Source: Segatella cerevisiae
Lineage (GTDB): Bacteria; Bacteroidota; Bacteroidia; Bacteroidales; Bacteroidaceae
Assembly (NCBI RefSeq): GCF_024054555.1
Contig: NZ_JAMXLY010000007.1
Coordinates: forward strand, 30,010 to 94,009
Direction: 5' to 3'
Length of the DNA: 64,000 nt
Shown here: piece after piece, positions 1-9,411 of the stretch
Position numbering within the stretch: position 1 is the stretch's first letter
Layout of the letters: each line of letters starts with the position of its first letter
Made by a program: the position numbers and the translations under genes
The notes under the pieces: model-generated
Seen by the model: only the letters and a program-made list of their open reading frames with translations
The model's database searches: none
What the model was told of the DNA's origin: nothing

Positions 1-1
1 T

Positions 2-370
2 GAAGTTACAGATAGTGCTGTCCGCCGTCTAATCAATGATGCCGGCGAGGATATTGATGATTTGATGATGCTTTGCGAAGCTGATATTACCAGTAAAAAT
101 CAGGTACGTAAAAAACATTTCCTTGAGAATTTCCATATCGTTCGTGAAAAACTGAAGGACCTGAAGGAACGTGATTATAAACGGCTGCTCCAGCCTTGCA
201 TTGATGGAAATGAGATTATGGAAATGTTTCATCTTCGTCCAAGTCGGGAGGTTGGTACGTTGAAACAGACGCTCAAGGATGCTGTATTGGACAATAAAGT
301 TCCTAATCAGCGGGAGCCTTTGATGGAGCTGCTCAAGAGCAAAGCTCATGAGATGGGCTTGGATGATTAG
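2..370 (+). CDS. CCA tRNA nucleotidyltransferase, C-terminal part (truncated by window edge)
   Basis: The reading frame is open from base 2 to the stop at 368-370, so only about the last 122 residues are present. The segment is helical and charged and contains VREKLKDLKERDYKRLLQP followed by GNEIMEMFHLRPSREVG. That matches the C-terminal RNA-binding part of Bacteroidetes HD-domain tRNA nucleotidyltransferases (PcnB/Cca type), which add or repair the 3' CCA end of tRNA in the cytoplasm. The catalytic head and HD domain lie outside the window, so the assignment rests on the tail alone. A weak stem-loop follows the stop. Confidence 0.75.
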   Translation, partial: EVTDSAVRRLINDAGEDIDDLMMLCEADITSKNQVRKKHFLENFHIVREKLKDLKERDYKRLLQPCIDGNEIMEMFHLRPSREVGTLKQTLKDAVLDNKVPNQREPLMELLKSKAHEMGLDD

Positions 371-688
371 CCGGAATGGATGAATGGATGGAGAGAAAAT
401 GACACCTCTGATTATTTTCTCTTTTGGGACGAGATTACTTTATGACTCTTCAGGTGATCTTTATCAGGTATTCTTGTCTTTCTGAACAGGTGCTACTGTA
501 TTTCTTTTAAGTACGTAACTGTCTTTTATTCTTTTTATTATATATATAAGGTGTTTCTTTGTGATCCTATGTCTCTTCTGCCTGCTTCCTTTCTTGCTTT
601 TGTCGTATCCTGTTAAAGTTAGCAAGATTGGAAAAGTAGGGTAGATTTGTTTAGGCTACCTTTGCAGTTGTGATATAACAAAAAAGCT
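371..688. other. Intergenic region, 318 bp
   Basis: It contains the weak terminator stem at 393-421 and, near its right end, a -7 box TACCTTTG (657-664) that probably drives the AraC-type regulator. No TTG lies 19-20 bases upstream of that box. No gene is visible on either strand. Confidence 0.6.
393..425 (+). terminator. Possible terminator after the CCA-adding enzyme
   Basis: GAGAAAAT (393-400) and ATTTTCTC (414-421) form an 8-bp stem with a 13-nt loop, followed by TTTT. The stem is A+T rich, so this is a weak candidate. Confidence 0.35.
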
Positions 689-1606
689 ATGCAACAAAGA
701 CAATCAACCAGGGATGATTATTCGAGAAAAATAAATATTATTATCGAATATATAAACAATAATTTGACCAATGATATTGACTTGGATGTGCTAGCCTCTG
801 TCTCTAATTTTTCTCCTTATCATTTTCATCGTATCTTTAAGGCTTTTACAGGCGAACCGATCGGGGCTTTCATCACACGGATGCGAGTTGAGACTGCAGC
901 TCGACTACTGCGTTACAGTGATATGCCTGTCTGTGATATTGCTTATAAGGTAGGATATGATATGCCTTCTTCTTTGTCTAAGGTTTTCAAGCAGTTTTAT
1001 GATATCACACCAACAGAGTATAGAAATAATAAAAAGTACACAATTATGAAACCGTTAAAAATCAATTCTAATATGGAGTTATGTAGCAATGTTGTCAATC
1101 TGGAACCTCAACAGGCAATTTATATCTCTCTGATAGGTGACTATAAGAAACTGGATTATTGTTTAGCATGGAAGAAACTGTGGAACCATGTCCGTATGTC
1201 TGGTAAGTTCTCTGAAGAGATGGGGAATGGAAAAGGTGTCGATTCAGATAAGGTGCATCAGATGCTTGCGGATGGCAGAATTGCTCATGCTGTGATTTAT
1301 CATGATGATCCTAAGTTGACTGACTGCGACAAGAGAAGAGCCGATATCTGTCTTGTTTTGCCGTTTAAGATTGAGGCGAAGGGTGAGATAGTCATTAAGG
1401 AAATTGCTGGTGGCCGATATGTGGTATACCATTATCAGGGATCCTATAACCAACTGGATAAGGTCTATGATACCATTTTCGGTAAATATATTCCTGATGG
1501 AAATTACAAGTTAGACGAGAGACCTTTGTTTGAGGTCTATCCTAATGATCCGGAATGTACTCCTCCTGACAAACTTCTGACAGAGATTCATATACCTATT
1601 ATATAA
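689..1606 (+). CDS. AraC-family regulator with C-terminal GyrI-like effector domain
   Basis: 305 residues. Residues about 10-108 are an AraC/XylS-type double helix-turn-helix: the segment YHFHRIFKAFTGEPIGAFI is the first recognition region and ITPTEYRNN closes the second. After a short linker, residues about 122-305 resemble the GyrI-like/SOUL effector-binding fold (start MELCSNVVNLEPQQAIYISL, end FEVYPNDPE...LLTEIHIPI), as in Rob- and SbmC-type proteins that sense hydrophobic or cationic compounds. The likely role is ligand-responsive transcriptional control. An RND efflux operon begins about 0.9 kb downstream on the same strand and is a plausible target, but that link is inference. A -7 box lies at 657-664. 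Confidence 0.88.
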   Translation: MQQRQSTRDDYSRKINIIIEYINNNLTNDIDLDVLASVSNFSPYHFHRIFKAFTGEPIGAFITRMRVETAARLLRYSDMPVCDIAYKVGYDMPSSLSKVFKQFYDITPTEYRNNKKYTIMKPLKINSNMELCSNVVNLEPQQAIYISLIGDYKKLDYCLAWKKLWNHVRMSGKFSEEMGNGKGVDSDKVHQMLADGRIAHAVIYHDDPKLTDCDKRRADICLVLPFKIEAKGEIVIKEIAGGRYVVYHYQGSYNQLDKVYDTIFGKYIPDGNYKLDERPLFEVYPNDPECTPPDKLLTEIHIPII

Positions 1607-1613
1607 GTATACT

Positions 1614-1644
1614 TGGGATTGCGATCTTTATGGTAGCAATCCCA
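1614..1644 (+). terminator. Stem-loop after the AraC-type gene
   Basis: TGGGATTGC (1614-1622) pairs perfectly with GCAATCCCA (1636-1644) across a 13-nt loop, just after the stop codon. The U-tract is poor, so it may stop transcription weakly or only protect a 3' end. Confidence 0.5.
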
Positions 1645-1891
1645 TAAGATTATTGTTGGGAGTTTGATATGTTTCACTGGCTAGTCTGAGAATAGACACA
1701 ACAGGAGTAAAACATCAGACACTGGAATGTTAATTGTTTTCTTTCTGTATGCGGAATCGGAAAGAGAAAAATAAATCTGTCAAGTGAGTCGGCTCTTCTT
1801 TAATTGAAGAAGAACTACGGAATTAAGTCACAATCATAATTACTTGGTTTTCACTTTACCGATAATAACAGGTAGGTTTACCGAAATAGGG

Positions 1892-1922
1892 TTGTAAAGT
1901 TGGTTTTGAATTACTAACTTTG
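1892..1922 (+). promoter_or_regulatory. Orphan Bacteroidetes-type promoter
   Basis: TTG (1892-1894), a 20-nt spacer and TAACTTTG (1915-1922) match the -33/-7 consensus of Bacteroidetes housekeeping promoters. The nearest downstream gene starts 560 nt away and has its own -7 box, so this promoter may drive a small RNA. Confidence 0.55.
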
Positions 1923-2054
1923 TACAGTTCTTATAAAACACAGATTCGATTTACTGTGATTGTTTCTTAATTAATGAATGAAATAAAATGAGAAAAAATG
2001 GTTTGAGAGGTCTCTTCTGGGACCATAGTTCATCGTGACGCCTGTATGGCAGGC

Positions 2055-2079
2055 TGACCAAAATGGTGCATTTTGGTCA
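2055..2079. repeat. Perfect palindrome, member of a dispersed 21-bp element
   Basis: TGACCAAAATG (2055-2065), spacer GTG and CATTTTGGTCA (2069-2079) form a perfect 11-bp inverted repeat. Another hairpin, GCCTG-TATGG-CAGGC (2040-2054), abuts it on the left. The core ACCAAAATG-GT-GCATTTTGGT resembles elements near 41921 and 45261. Confidence 0.7.
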
Positions 2080-2485
2080 CGGTCAGATTATTTGCTGCAA
2101 ACTAATCAATCTGATGATTGGCTTTGATCCGATGACTATATGATTATGAAAACAGATACATGGCCATAATAATGAACCGGTTCTTGATAATTTCCAAGGT
2201 GACTGCATCCTTTTTATCTGGTTAACTAATTGGTAAATTGGTCATTTTACGAATATTTGAGGTCGTAATTGTTCTGTGTCCCTCCTGCGGTTCACGGATG
2301 AACTTGTTTTAGAAATAAAATTTGTTAAAAGTGAAATTGATGTGGTACAATGTTAAGGAATATTCTATACCTTTGCTGTGTGAAAACTTAATCTCGTCGA
2401 AAAGTTTTTGTATACTACTGTTAGGTTTAAAAGTGGTATGAGGTATATGTGTATTTAAGGTGAATAATTTAATGTTTAAATAAGT

Positions 2486-3685
2486 ATGAAAATAAAAGAT
2501 TGTTTGTTCGTTGCAGTTCTTGCAGTCACTCTTGCCGCCTGTGGTGGGAAGAAGAAAGGTATGCAGTTGGGCAACAACGAGTATCCCGTACGTACGGTAG
2601 AGGCCTCTAGCGCTTCTTTGCAAACCACCTATCCTGCTACCTTCAAGGGTATAAAGGATGTGGAGATACGTCCGATGGTATCAGGGTTCATCACGGGTGT
2701 ATTTGTTCATGAAGGTCAGGCTGTTCGTGCAGGACAAGTGCTTTTCACGATTGACAGCCAAACTTATCGTGCTGCTGTCCTTCAGGCTCGTGCTGCTGTA
2801 GGGACTGCTATTGCACAGATGAATACGACTCGTCTTACCTATCTGAATAGTAAAAAACTTTTTGCAAAGAATATCATTGGTAAATATGAGTTGCAGACAG
2901 CCTATGATTCTTACCGTTCTTCTGCTGCTCAAGTATCTCAGGTCCGTGCAGCCGTGATTTCGGCCCGGCAAAACCTGGGCTATTGCACCGTTAAGGCTCC
3001 TGTGTCAGGAGTTATCGGTAGTCTGCCCTATAAAATAGGGACACTGATTTCACCTTCTATTCAGGTTCCTTTTACTACGGTCAGTGATATCAGTAAGATT
3101 GAAGCATTCTTCTCTATCTCGGAAAGTGAAATTATGAGATTGAGCCAGTCTTCAGGAAGTTTGCAGGCAGCCCTTGCTTCTTTCCCTCTTGTGAAACTAT
3201 TGCTTTCTGATGGTTCTACCTATAATCTTCCTGGCAAGGTCGTTAAAATGAGTGGTATTATCGATCCGGCAACGGGTGCGGTATCACTGATTGCTCATTT
3301 TTCTAACCCTCAAGGATTATTAAGAAGTGGTGGATCCGGACAGATTGTGATTCCGAATGATAATAACCGTGCCATCATTATTCCACAGGAAGCCTGCAAT
3401 CAGGTTCAGGATAAGATATTTGTTTATGTCTTAGGTCAAAATAATAAGGTGAAGCTTACAGAAATAAAAGTAAACTCTCAGAATGATGGTGTTAATTATA
3501 TTGTTACCAATGGTCTGCATGTCGGAGATCGTATCGTAACTAAGGGCATCTCTTCGTTGACTGATGGCATGGAGATTGTACCAATTACTGAGGCACAATA
3601 TCAGGTGAACCTTGACAAGGCAGCTAAATTGGCTGCTAAGCAGAACTCTGCCAAAGGTTTCATCAATGCCATGAGTGGTAAATAA
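2486..3685 (+). CDS. RND efflux periplasmic adaptor (membrane fusion protein), lipoprotein
   Basis: 399 residues. The N-terminus is a lipoprotein signal with lipobox LAAC (Cys about 19), so it should be anchored facing the periplasm. The order is a barrel-sandwich half (VEIRPMVSGFITGVFVHEGQ, about 60-85), an alpha-hairpin (about 100-160), a second lipoyl half (GYCTVKAPVSGVIG), then beta-barrel and membrane-proximal domains. This is the AcrA/MexA layout and length. It bridges the inner-membrane RND pump and the outer-membrane channel encoded next; the gap to the pump gene is 25 bp. The transcript probably starts at the -7 box at 2368-2375. The substrate cannot be told from sequence. Confidence 0.93.
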   Translation: MKIKDCLFVAVLAVTLAACGGKKKGMQLGNNEYPVRTVEASSASLQTTYPATFKGIKDVEIRPMVSGFITGVFVHEGQAVRAGQVLFTIDSQTYRAAVLQARAAVGTAIAQMNTTRLTYLNSKKLFAKNIIGKYELQTAYDSYRSSAAQVSQVRAAVISARQNLGYCTVKAPVSGVIGSLPYKIGTLISPSIQVPFTTVSDISKIEAFFSISESEIMRLSQSSGSLQAALASFPLVKLLLSDGSTYNLPGKVVKMSGIIDPATGAVSLIAHFSNPQGLLRSGGSGQIVIPNDNNRAIIIPQEACNQVQDKIFVYVLGQNNKVKLTEIKVNSQNDGVNYIVTNGLHVGDRIVTKGISSLTDGMEIVPITEAQYQVNLDKAAKLAAKQNSAKGFINAMSGK

Positions 3686-3710
3686 TCGTTAAAAGTTTTA
3701 AGTTTCATAT

Positions 3711-6700
3711 ATGTCATTTACCAACTTTATAAAACGCCCGGTATTATCAACGGTAATCTCTATTACCTTGGTTTTGTTGGGAATTATTGGGCTCATCAGC
3801 TTGCCTGTTGAACAATATCCGGATATAGCTCCGCCTACGATTGTCGTCTATACCACTTATCAGGGAGCTGATGCAGAGACGGTGATGAATTCTGTGATTA
3901 CTCCACTTGAGGAATCTATTAATGGAGTGGAGAATATGACCTACATGACATCTACTGCTACTAATCAGGGGTCTGCTATTATAACCGTGTTGTTTAAGCA
4001 CGGGACTAATCCTGATATGGCAGCTGTAAATGTCCAGAACCGTGTTCAGCAGGCTCAGGCTTTGCTTCCTGCAGAGGTTACTCGTATGGGCGTCCAGGTC
4101 ATTAAACGTCAGACTTCTCAGGTCATCATGTATACTTTGACTAGTAAAGGAGGAAAATATGATGATCAATTCCTGACTAACTATAATTATATCAATGTCA
4201 TTCCGGCTATTAAGCGTATCTCTGGTGTAGGAGATGTCCAGACCCCCGGTATGGGTATGAAGACTTATTCTATAAGAATCTGGTTGAAACCGGAGAAGAT
4301 GAAGCAATATGGACTGATGCCTACTGATATTACAAATGCACTGTCCGAACAAAATATTGAGGCTGCTCCGGGATCATTCGGTGAAAATAGTAATATGGCT
4401 TATGAATATACCATGCGATACAAAGGACGTCTGAAAACTCCTGAGGAGTATGGGAATATCATTATTTCATCCAATACCAATGGACAAACCTTACATCTGC
4501 GTGATGTAGCCAACATAGAACTCGGAAGTTTGATGTATTCTGTTTCCATGCAGAACAACGGCCAGCCGTCTTCTATGGGTATGGTACAGCAGTTAGCCGG
4601 GTCTAATGCTACTCAGATAGCCAAGAATGTAAAGGCTGAACTGAAAAATCAGGCTAAATCATTTCCTTCGGGGATGACTTACAAGATAGAGTATGATGTA
4701 ACGGAGTACTTGAATGCTTCTATTCATGAGGTCGTCAAGACGCTTTTCATCACTTTGTTCCTGGTATTTATTGTGGTGTATATCTTTCTTCAGGACTTCA
4801 GGTCGACGCTCATTCCATTGATTGCCGTACCTGTAGCACTGGTAGGTACATTCTTCTTCCTGCTCTTGTTCGGTTTCTCCCTCAACTTGTTGACGCTATC
4901 GGCGTTGCTTCTTGCTATCGCTATTGTGGTTGACGATGCCATTGTGGTGGTTGAGGCGGTCCATGCGAAACTGGATCAGGGATACAAGAGTTCTTTGACT
5001 GCGGCTATTGATGCCATGAATGAAATTTCTGGAGCTATTATCTCAATTACCCTGGTAATGGCTGCGGTGTTTATCCCGGTGTCATTTGTCGGTGGAATAT
5101 CCGGAACTTTCTATAAGGAGTTCGGAATCACGATGGCTATCAGTATCGTCATTTCTGCGTTGAATGCCTTGACGCTATCACCTGCACTTTGTGCGATATT
5201 CCTGAAACCTAAGGCGGATGGGGATAAAGAGAAGAAGATGTCATGGATTGATCGTTTTCATGCAGGGTTCAATGCTACCTATGATAAAGTACTGGTGAAA
5301 TATAAGAGGGGCGTAGAACGTGTGATCAACCATCATGTTATTACTGGCATCATTGTTATCGTCGGTATAGTTGCTCTGGTTGTTCTGATGTCTGTTACGA
5401 AGACTGGACTTGTCCCTGACGAGGATACTGGTACTCTGTATGTTACGACTTCTTTACCTCCAGGTACATCTATGGAACGTACCAAAGAAGTATGTGGTCA
5501 GATTGACAATATGCTGGCTGACAATCCGGCAATAGAAACACAAGAGAAAATCGTGGGATACAGTTTTATAGCCGGCCAGGGTTCTAATCAGGCAACTTTC
5601 GTGGTTAAACTAAAACCATATAAAGATCGTCCGAGTGGTTTCTTTTATAATCTTGAAGGACTTTGGCATGGTGATGGACTGATGCGCTTCTTTGTCAATC
5701 CGATGTCCAATACTTCCGTATTGGGGATGATTTATAAGCAGACGGCTAGTATAAAAGGTGCGCAAGTACTTGCCTTTGCTCCGCCTATGGTACCTGGCTT
5801 CGGTAATTCCAACGGATTGACCTTTGTCGTTCAAGACAGAACGGGTGGGGATTTGAATAAATTCTTTACGATTACTCAGCAATATTTAAAGACGTTGAAT
5901 AGTCGCCCGGAGATCAGCAACGCCATGACATCTTATAATCCTAATTATCCACAATATATGGTTAATGTGGATGTTGCAAAATGTAAGGAAGGTGGTACTT
6001 CACCGGCTGCTGTTCTGGCTACTCTTCAGGGTTATTATGGGGGAATGTATGCGTCTAACTTCAACCTCTATGGTAAATTGTATCGTGTGATGATTCAGGG
6101 AGAAGTGGCAAGCAGAATGCGTCCAGACGGACTCTCTAAGATTTATGTCCGGACAACCAATGGAATGGCTCCTATCAGTTCATTCATAACGTTACAACGG
6201 GTATACGGACCTGCTAATATCGGCCGCTTCAATATGTTTACTAGTATCGATATTAATGCTAGCCCTTCTACAGGTTATTCCTCAGGTCAGGCTTTGAAAG
6301 CAGTACAGGAAGTTGCTAAACAGACTTTGCCGGCAGGTTATACGATTGACTATTCAGGATTGACTCGGTCAGAGGCTCAGTCTTCTAATACGACGGGGCT
6401 CATCTTCCTCCTTTGTATTGTCTTTGTCTATCTGATTCTGAGTGCACAATATGAGAGTTATATCTTGCCTTTGTCGGTAGTGCTTTCTGTGCCGTTCGGT
6501 CTAGCGGGAGCATTCTTGTTTACCAATATCTTCGGGCATTCTAATGATATCTATATGCAGATCTCGTTGATTATGCTGATTGGTTTGTTGTCCAAGAATG
6601 CGATTTTGATTGTGCAGTTTGCTCTTGAACGGCGTAAGACAGGTATGGCTATTAAGTATAGTGCTATCCTGGGTGCCGGTGCTCGACTACGCCCGATCTT

Positions 6701-6977
6701 GATGACTTCTCTGGCTATGATTATCGGTTTGCTGCCATTGATGTTTGCCAGTGGAGTAGGTAAGAACGGTAATGAAACTTTGGGTGCTGCTGCCGTAGGT
6801 GGTATGTTGATTGGTACTTCAATCCAGATTTTCATTGTTCCGGCTTTGTTTGCTGTCTTTGAATGGCTACAGGAAAAATTCAAACCGTTAAGGTTTGATG
6901 ATGAGAAGGTTTCTGAAGAAGTAACTCAGGAGTTGAAACAGTATGCTAATTTCCCTACTCAGGGTGAAGTTAAATAA
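3711..6977 (+). CDS. RND multidrug efflux inner-membrane pump (AcrB/MexB family)
   Basis: 1088 residues, slightly longer than the usual 1030-1050. TM1 starts at once after FIKRPVLSTVI. A large periplasmic loop follows, with PDIAPPTIVV near its start. A TM bundle (about 340-500) carries the proton-relay pair in AIVVDDAIVVVEAV. A second periplasmic loop and a second TM bundle follow (SAQYESYILPLSVVLSVPFG, then GLLSKNAILIVQFA). This matches the hydrophobe/amphiphile efflux-1 (HAE-1) branch of RND pumps, which export drugs, bile salts or detergents using the proton gradient. The last residues form an acidic cytoplasmic tail. It is the second gene of the three-part efflux operon. Confidence 0.95.
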   Translation: MSFTNFIKRPVLSTVISITLVLLGIIGLISLPVEQYPDIAPPTIVVYTTYQGADAETVMNSVITPLEESINGVENMTYMTSTATNQGSAIITVLFKHGTNPDMAAVNVQNRVQQAQALLPAEVTRMGVQVIKRQTSQVIMYTLTSKGGKYDDQFLTNYNYINVIPAIKRISGVGDVQTPGMGMKTYSIRIWLKPEKMKQYGLMPTDITNALSEQNIEAAPGSFGENSNMAYEYTMRYKGRLKTPEEYGNIIISSNTNGQTLHLRDVANIELGSLMYSVSMQNNGQPSSMGMVQQLAGSNATQIAKNVKAELKNQAKSFPSGMTYKIEYDVTEYLNASIHEVVKTLFITLFLVFIVVYIFLQDFRSTLIPLIAVPVALVGTFFFLLLFGFSLNLLTLSALLLAIAIVVDDAIVVVEAVHAKLDQGYKSSLTAAIDAMNEISGAIISITLVMAAVFIPVSFVGGISGTFYKEFGITMAISIVISALNALTLSPALCAIFLKPKADGDKEKKMSWIDRFHAGFNATYDKVLVKYKRGVERVINHHVITGIIVIVGIVALVVLMSVTKTGLVPDEDTGTLYVTTSLPPGTSMERTKEVCGQIDNMLADNPAIETQEKIVGYSFIAGQGSNQATFVVKLKPYKDRPSGFFYNLEGLWHGDGLMRFFVNPMSNTSVLGMIYKQTASIKGAQVLAFAPPMVPGFGNSNGLTFVVQDRTGGDLNKFFTITQQYLKTLNSRPEISNAMTSYNPNYPQYMVNVDVAKCKEGGTSPAAVLATLQGYYGGMYASNFNLYGKLYRVMIQGEVASRMRPDGLSKIYVRTTNGMAPISSFITLQRVYGPANIGRFNMFTSIDINASPSTGYSSGQALKAVQEVAKQTLPAGYTIDYSGLTRSEAQSSNTTGLIFLLCIVFVYLILSAQYESYILPLSVVLSVPFGLAGAFLFTNIFGHSNDIYMQISLIMLIGLLSKNAILIVQFALERRKTGMAIKYSAILGAGARLRPILMTSLAMIIGLLPLMFASGVGKNGNETLGAAAVGGMLIGTSIQIFIVPALFAVFEWLQEKFKPLRFDDEKVSEEVTQELKQYANFPTQGEVK

Positions 6978-6990
6978 GGAAGGTAAATTT

Positions 6991-8469
6991 ATGAAGAAAC
7001 CAAATATAATCGTTATAGGCTTTGCAGCTCTGGCTCTTACCGGTTGCAAAAGCCTTTACGGAACTTATGAACGCCCGGGCGTGAACACAAAAAGCCTCTT
7101 TCGGGATAGTGCCTCTGTTGCCGATACTCTAGCGGTGAAGGATACTTCTAACTTTGGCAATCTACCGTGGCGTTCTGTCTTTACCGATCCGCTGTTGCAG
7201 GATCTGATAGAGAAAGGATTAAGAAATAATCCGAATTTACTGAATGCTGCAATTAATGTACAGGTAGCAGAAACTCAACTGAAGTCTGCGAAGTTGGCCT
7301 TTTTACCGGGGTTCTCTTTTACTCCTAAAGGTACAATCTCTTCCTGGGATGGCAATAGAGCTAATAAGATTTATTCTTTGCCCGTAAATGCAAGTTGGGA
7401 TGCTGATATCTTCGGAACACTTACAGCTTCTAAACGTAGTGCACAGATGGCTCTTCTGCAGAGGAAAGATTATCAGGTGGGCGTACAGACTCAATTGATT
7501 GAGAATATTGCGAATCTGTATTATACCCTTGAGATGCTTGATAAGCAGGTGAAGATGGTCGATGATATGGCCGGACTGACTAAAAGTACCTGGGATATCA
7601 TGAAGTCTGAAAAGGAATTGGGACGTGTCCGTTCTACTGGCGTAGAGAGTGCTGAAGCTAACTACTATTCCGTACTGACTCAGAAGACGGATTTGCTGCG
7701 TCAGATTAGGGAAACTGAGAATTCTCTGTCTATTCTTCTCGGTGAACCTGCTCACTCCATTCCTCGTGGCAAACTTGATCAGGAGAGCCTGCCATCTGAG
7801 TTCTCTATGGGCGTTGGTATCCAGCTGCTGCGTAATCGTGCTGATGTTCATGCAAACGAGATGGCCCTTGCAGGATGTTTCTATAATATAGAAGAGGCTC
7901 GGAGTCGTTTCTATCCTGCATTGAACATTTCTGCCAGTGGGGCTTTTACCAATAATGGCGGCTTGGGTATTACGAATCCTGGAAAATTGCTGCTTTCTGC
8001 TGTTGGGGCCTTGACTCAACCCATCTTTATGAAGGGACAACTGGTAGCCGGACTGAAAGTTGCAAAGGATCAGTATCAGGTGGCTTACAACGATTGGCAG
8101 AACTCTATCCTTAAAGCTGGGAGTGAAGTCAGCAATGCTCTGGTCTTGTATAATTCTTCTGCAGAAAAGAGTGCTATCGAAACGAAGCAAATTGATGTGC
8201 TGAAGAAAAATGTCGAGGATACAAGGGCTCTGATGGGACAGTCGAATACGACATATCTTGAAGTGATTCAGGCACAGTCTAGTCTTCTCAATGTAGAACT
8301 TTCTAAGGTGGCTGATGATTTCTATAAGATGCAGGCAGTAGTGAATCTCTATTCTGCTTTGGGCGGAGGATCCAATGGACTGTATGCTGCCAATGAACAG
8401 GCTGAGGCTCAGAGTGCAGCAGCAGCTAAAACTGCAAAGTCTGTCCATTCTTCTAGTGTGAAACGTTAA
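6991..8469 (+). CDS. Outer-membrane efflux channel lipoprotein (OprM/TolC family)
   Basis: 492 residues from the ATG at 6991, which follows AAGGAAGG at 6977-6984. An upstream in-frame start at 6943 would overlap the pump gene and bury the signal, so it is rejected. The N-terminus is a lipoprotein signal (ALALTGCKS, Cys about 18). Two repeated OEP halves follow, with LLQDLIEKGLRNNPNLLNAA near 65-85 and RNRADVHANEMAL near 285, typical of the NodT/OprM subgroup. It forms the trimeric outer-membrane exit duct for the RND pump. The gap to the pump gene is 13 bp. The C-terminus is Ala/Ser rich and probably unstructured. Confidence 0.94.
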   Translation: MKKPNIIVIGFAALALTGCKSLYGTYERPGVNTKSLFRDSASVADTLAVKDTSNFGNLPWRSVFTDPLLQDLIEKGLRNNPNLLNAAINVQVAETQLKSAKLAFLPGFSFTPKGTISSWDGNRANKIYSLPVNASWDADIFGTLTASKRSAQMALLQRKDYQVGVQTQLIENIANLYYTLEMLDKQVKMVDDMAGLTKSTWDIMKSEKELGRVRSTGVESAEANYYSVLTQKTDLLRQIRETENSLSILLGEPAHSIPRGKLDQESLPSEFSMGVGIQLLRNRADVHANEMALAGCFYNIEEARSRFYPALNISASGAFTNNGGLGITNPGKLLLSAVGALTQPIFMKGQLVAGLKVAKDQYQVAYNDWQNSILKAGSEVSNALVLYNSSAEKSAIETKQIDVLKKNVEDTRALMGQSNTTYLEVIQAQSSLLNVELSKVADDFYKMQAVVNLYSALGGGSNGLYAANEQAEAQSAAAAKTAKSVHSSSVKR

Positions 8470-8482
8470 GAAATAGTTCAAT

Positions 8483-9322
8483 ATGGCAAATAAAATAAGT
8501 GATAAAGCTGTTATCGGACCTGATGTGAAGGTTGGTGATCATGTAACTATTGGTCCTTTTGTTTCCATTTTCGGAGATGTGGTCATAGGTGATGATGTGA
8601 CTATCTATCCTAATGTGAGTATATCTGGAAAAATAGTTATTGGCAATCGCTGTACACTTTTCCCCAATGTAAGCATCATGAACGGTACCCGACTGGGGGA
8701 TGATAATATGGTATGCCAGAATACTGTGCTTGGGGCTCTTCCTCAAGACTTTAGTTTCCATGGCGAGGAAACAGAGTTGATTATTGGCAATCAGAATATT
8801 ATCCGTGAAAATACGGTGATAAACCGTGCTTCTCATACAGGTGGGCAGACGGTTATCGGTAATAATAACTTCCTGATGGAAGGCACTCATATCTCTCATG
8901 ATACGAAAGTAGGTGATAATTGTGTATTTGGATATGGCACCAAGATAGCTGGTAGTTGTGAGATCGCAGACCGGGCAATATTTTCATCCAGTGTGATTGA
9001 GAATAGCAGCACTCGAGTAGGTGTGGGGGCTATGATCCAGGCGGGAACGACTTTCTCAAAGGATGTCCCTCCTTACATCGTTGCCGGTGGCAACCCTGTG
9101 AAATTTAATGGGATCAATTCTGTGATGATGACCTCATTCGGCGTAGAAAAGAAAATCCAGAATCATGTTGCTAATGCTTATAGACTGGTGTTCCATAGCC
9201 AGAATAGCGTGCTTGATGCTGTACTTCAGATCAAAGACCAGGTGCCGGATGGACCAGAGATTCGCAATATCGTCAATTTTATCGATGCTTCCCAACTGGG
9301 TATCATCGGGAAAATATGGTGA
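8483..9322 (+). CDS. LpxA-like hexapeptide acyltransferase (divergent paralog)
   Basis: 279 residues. The N-terminal two thirds are left-handed beta-helix hexapeptide repeats ([VI]IG at six-residue spacing). A helical C-terminus follows, with NHVANAYRLVFHSQ matching the E. coli LpxA region IRNAYKLIYRSG. His136 and His139 in THISHD correspond to the LpxA catalytic AHIAHD segment, and PQDFSFHGEETELIIGNQN matches the substrate-binding stretch. However, the HQF segment of LpxA is replaced by VIEN (171-174), so donor or acceptor may differ. It lies 13 bp after the efflux channel gene and is probably cotranscribed, which suggests an envelope role. A lipid A acyltransferase function is plausible, not proven. 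Confidence 0.75.
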   Translation: MANKISDKAVIGPDVKVGDHVTIGPFVSIFGDVVIGDDVTIYPNVSISGKIVIGNRCTLFPNVSIMNGTRLGDDNMVCQNTVLGALPQDFSFHGEETELIIGNQNIIRENTVINRASHTGGQTVIGNNNFLMEGTHISHDTKVGDNCVFGYGTKIAGSCEIADRAIFSSSVIENSSTRVGVGAMIQAGTTFSKDVPPYIVAGGNPVKFNGINSVMMTSFGVEKKIQNHVANAYRLVFHSQNSVLDAVLQIKDQVPDGPEIRNIVNFIDASQLGIIGKIW

Positions 9323-9354
9323 CCGGAATCTCTTTGGTTTAAGTAAAATTCTCT

Positions 9355-9393
9355 ATATTCCTCATGTCTGCTACATACAGATGTGAGGAATAT
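9355..9393. terminator. Bidirectional terminator between convergent genes
   Basis: ATATTCCTCA (9355-9364) pairs perfectly with TGAGGAATAT (9384-9393), with a further TCTG/CAGA pairing inside. It sits between the convergent acyltransferase and radical SAM genes. Confidence 0.6.
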
Positions 9394-9411
9394 TCGTAAA
9401 TAGGTGTCTTG

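Larger units (their letters stand above)
1607..2485. other. Large intergenic region (879 bp) with orphan promoter and hairpins
   Basis: No convincing protein gene is present. In order it contains a terminator-like stem (1614-1644), a good promoter (1892-1922), a 16-codon start-to-stop frame at 1988-2038, three adjacent hairpins (about 2009-2079), and a second -7 box TACCTTTG (2368-2375) that probably serves the efflux operon from about 105 nt upstream of its ATG. The stretch 2080-2360 shows nothing recognisable. Confidence 0.6.

Noticed and set aside
7303..8481. 392-codon open frame on the minus strand
   Set aside because: It is antisense to the outer-membrane channel gene, whose family and signal peptide are clear.
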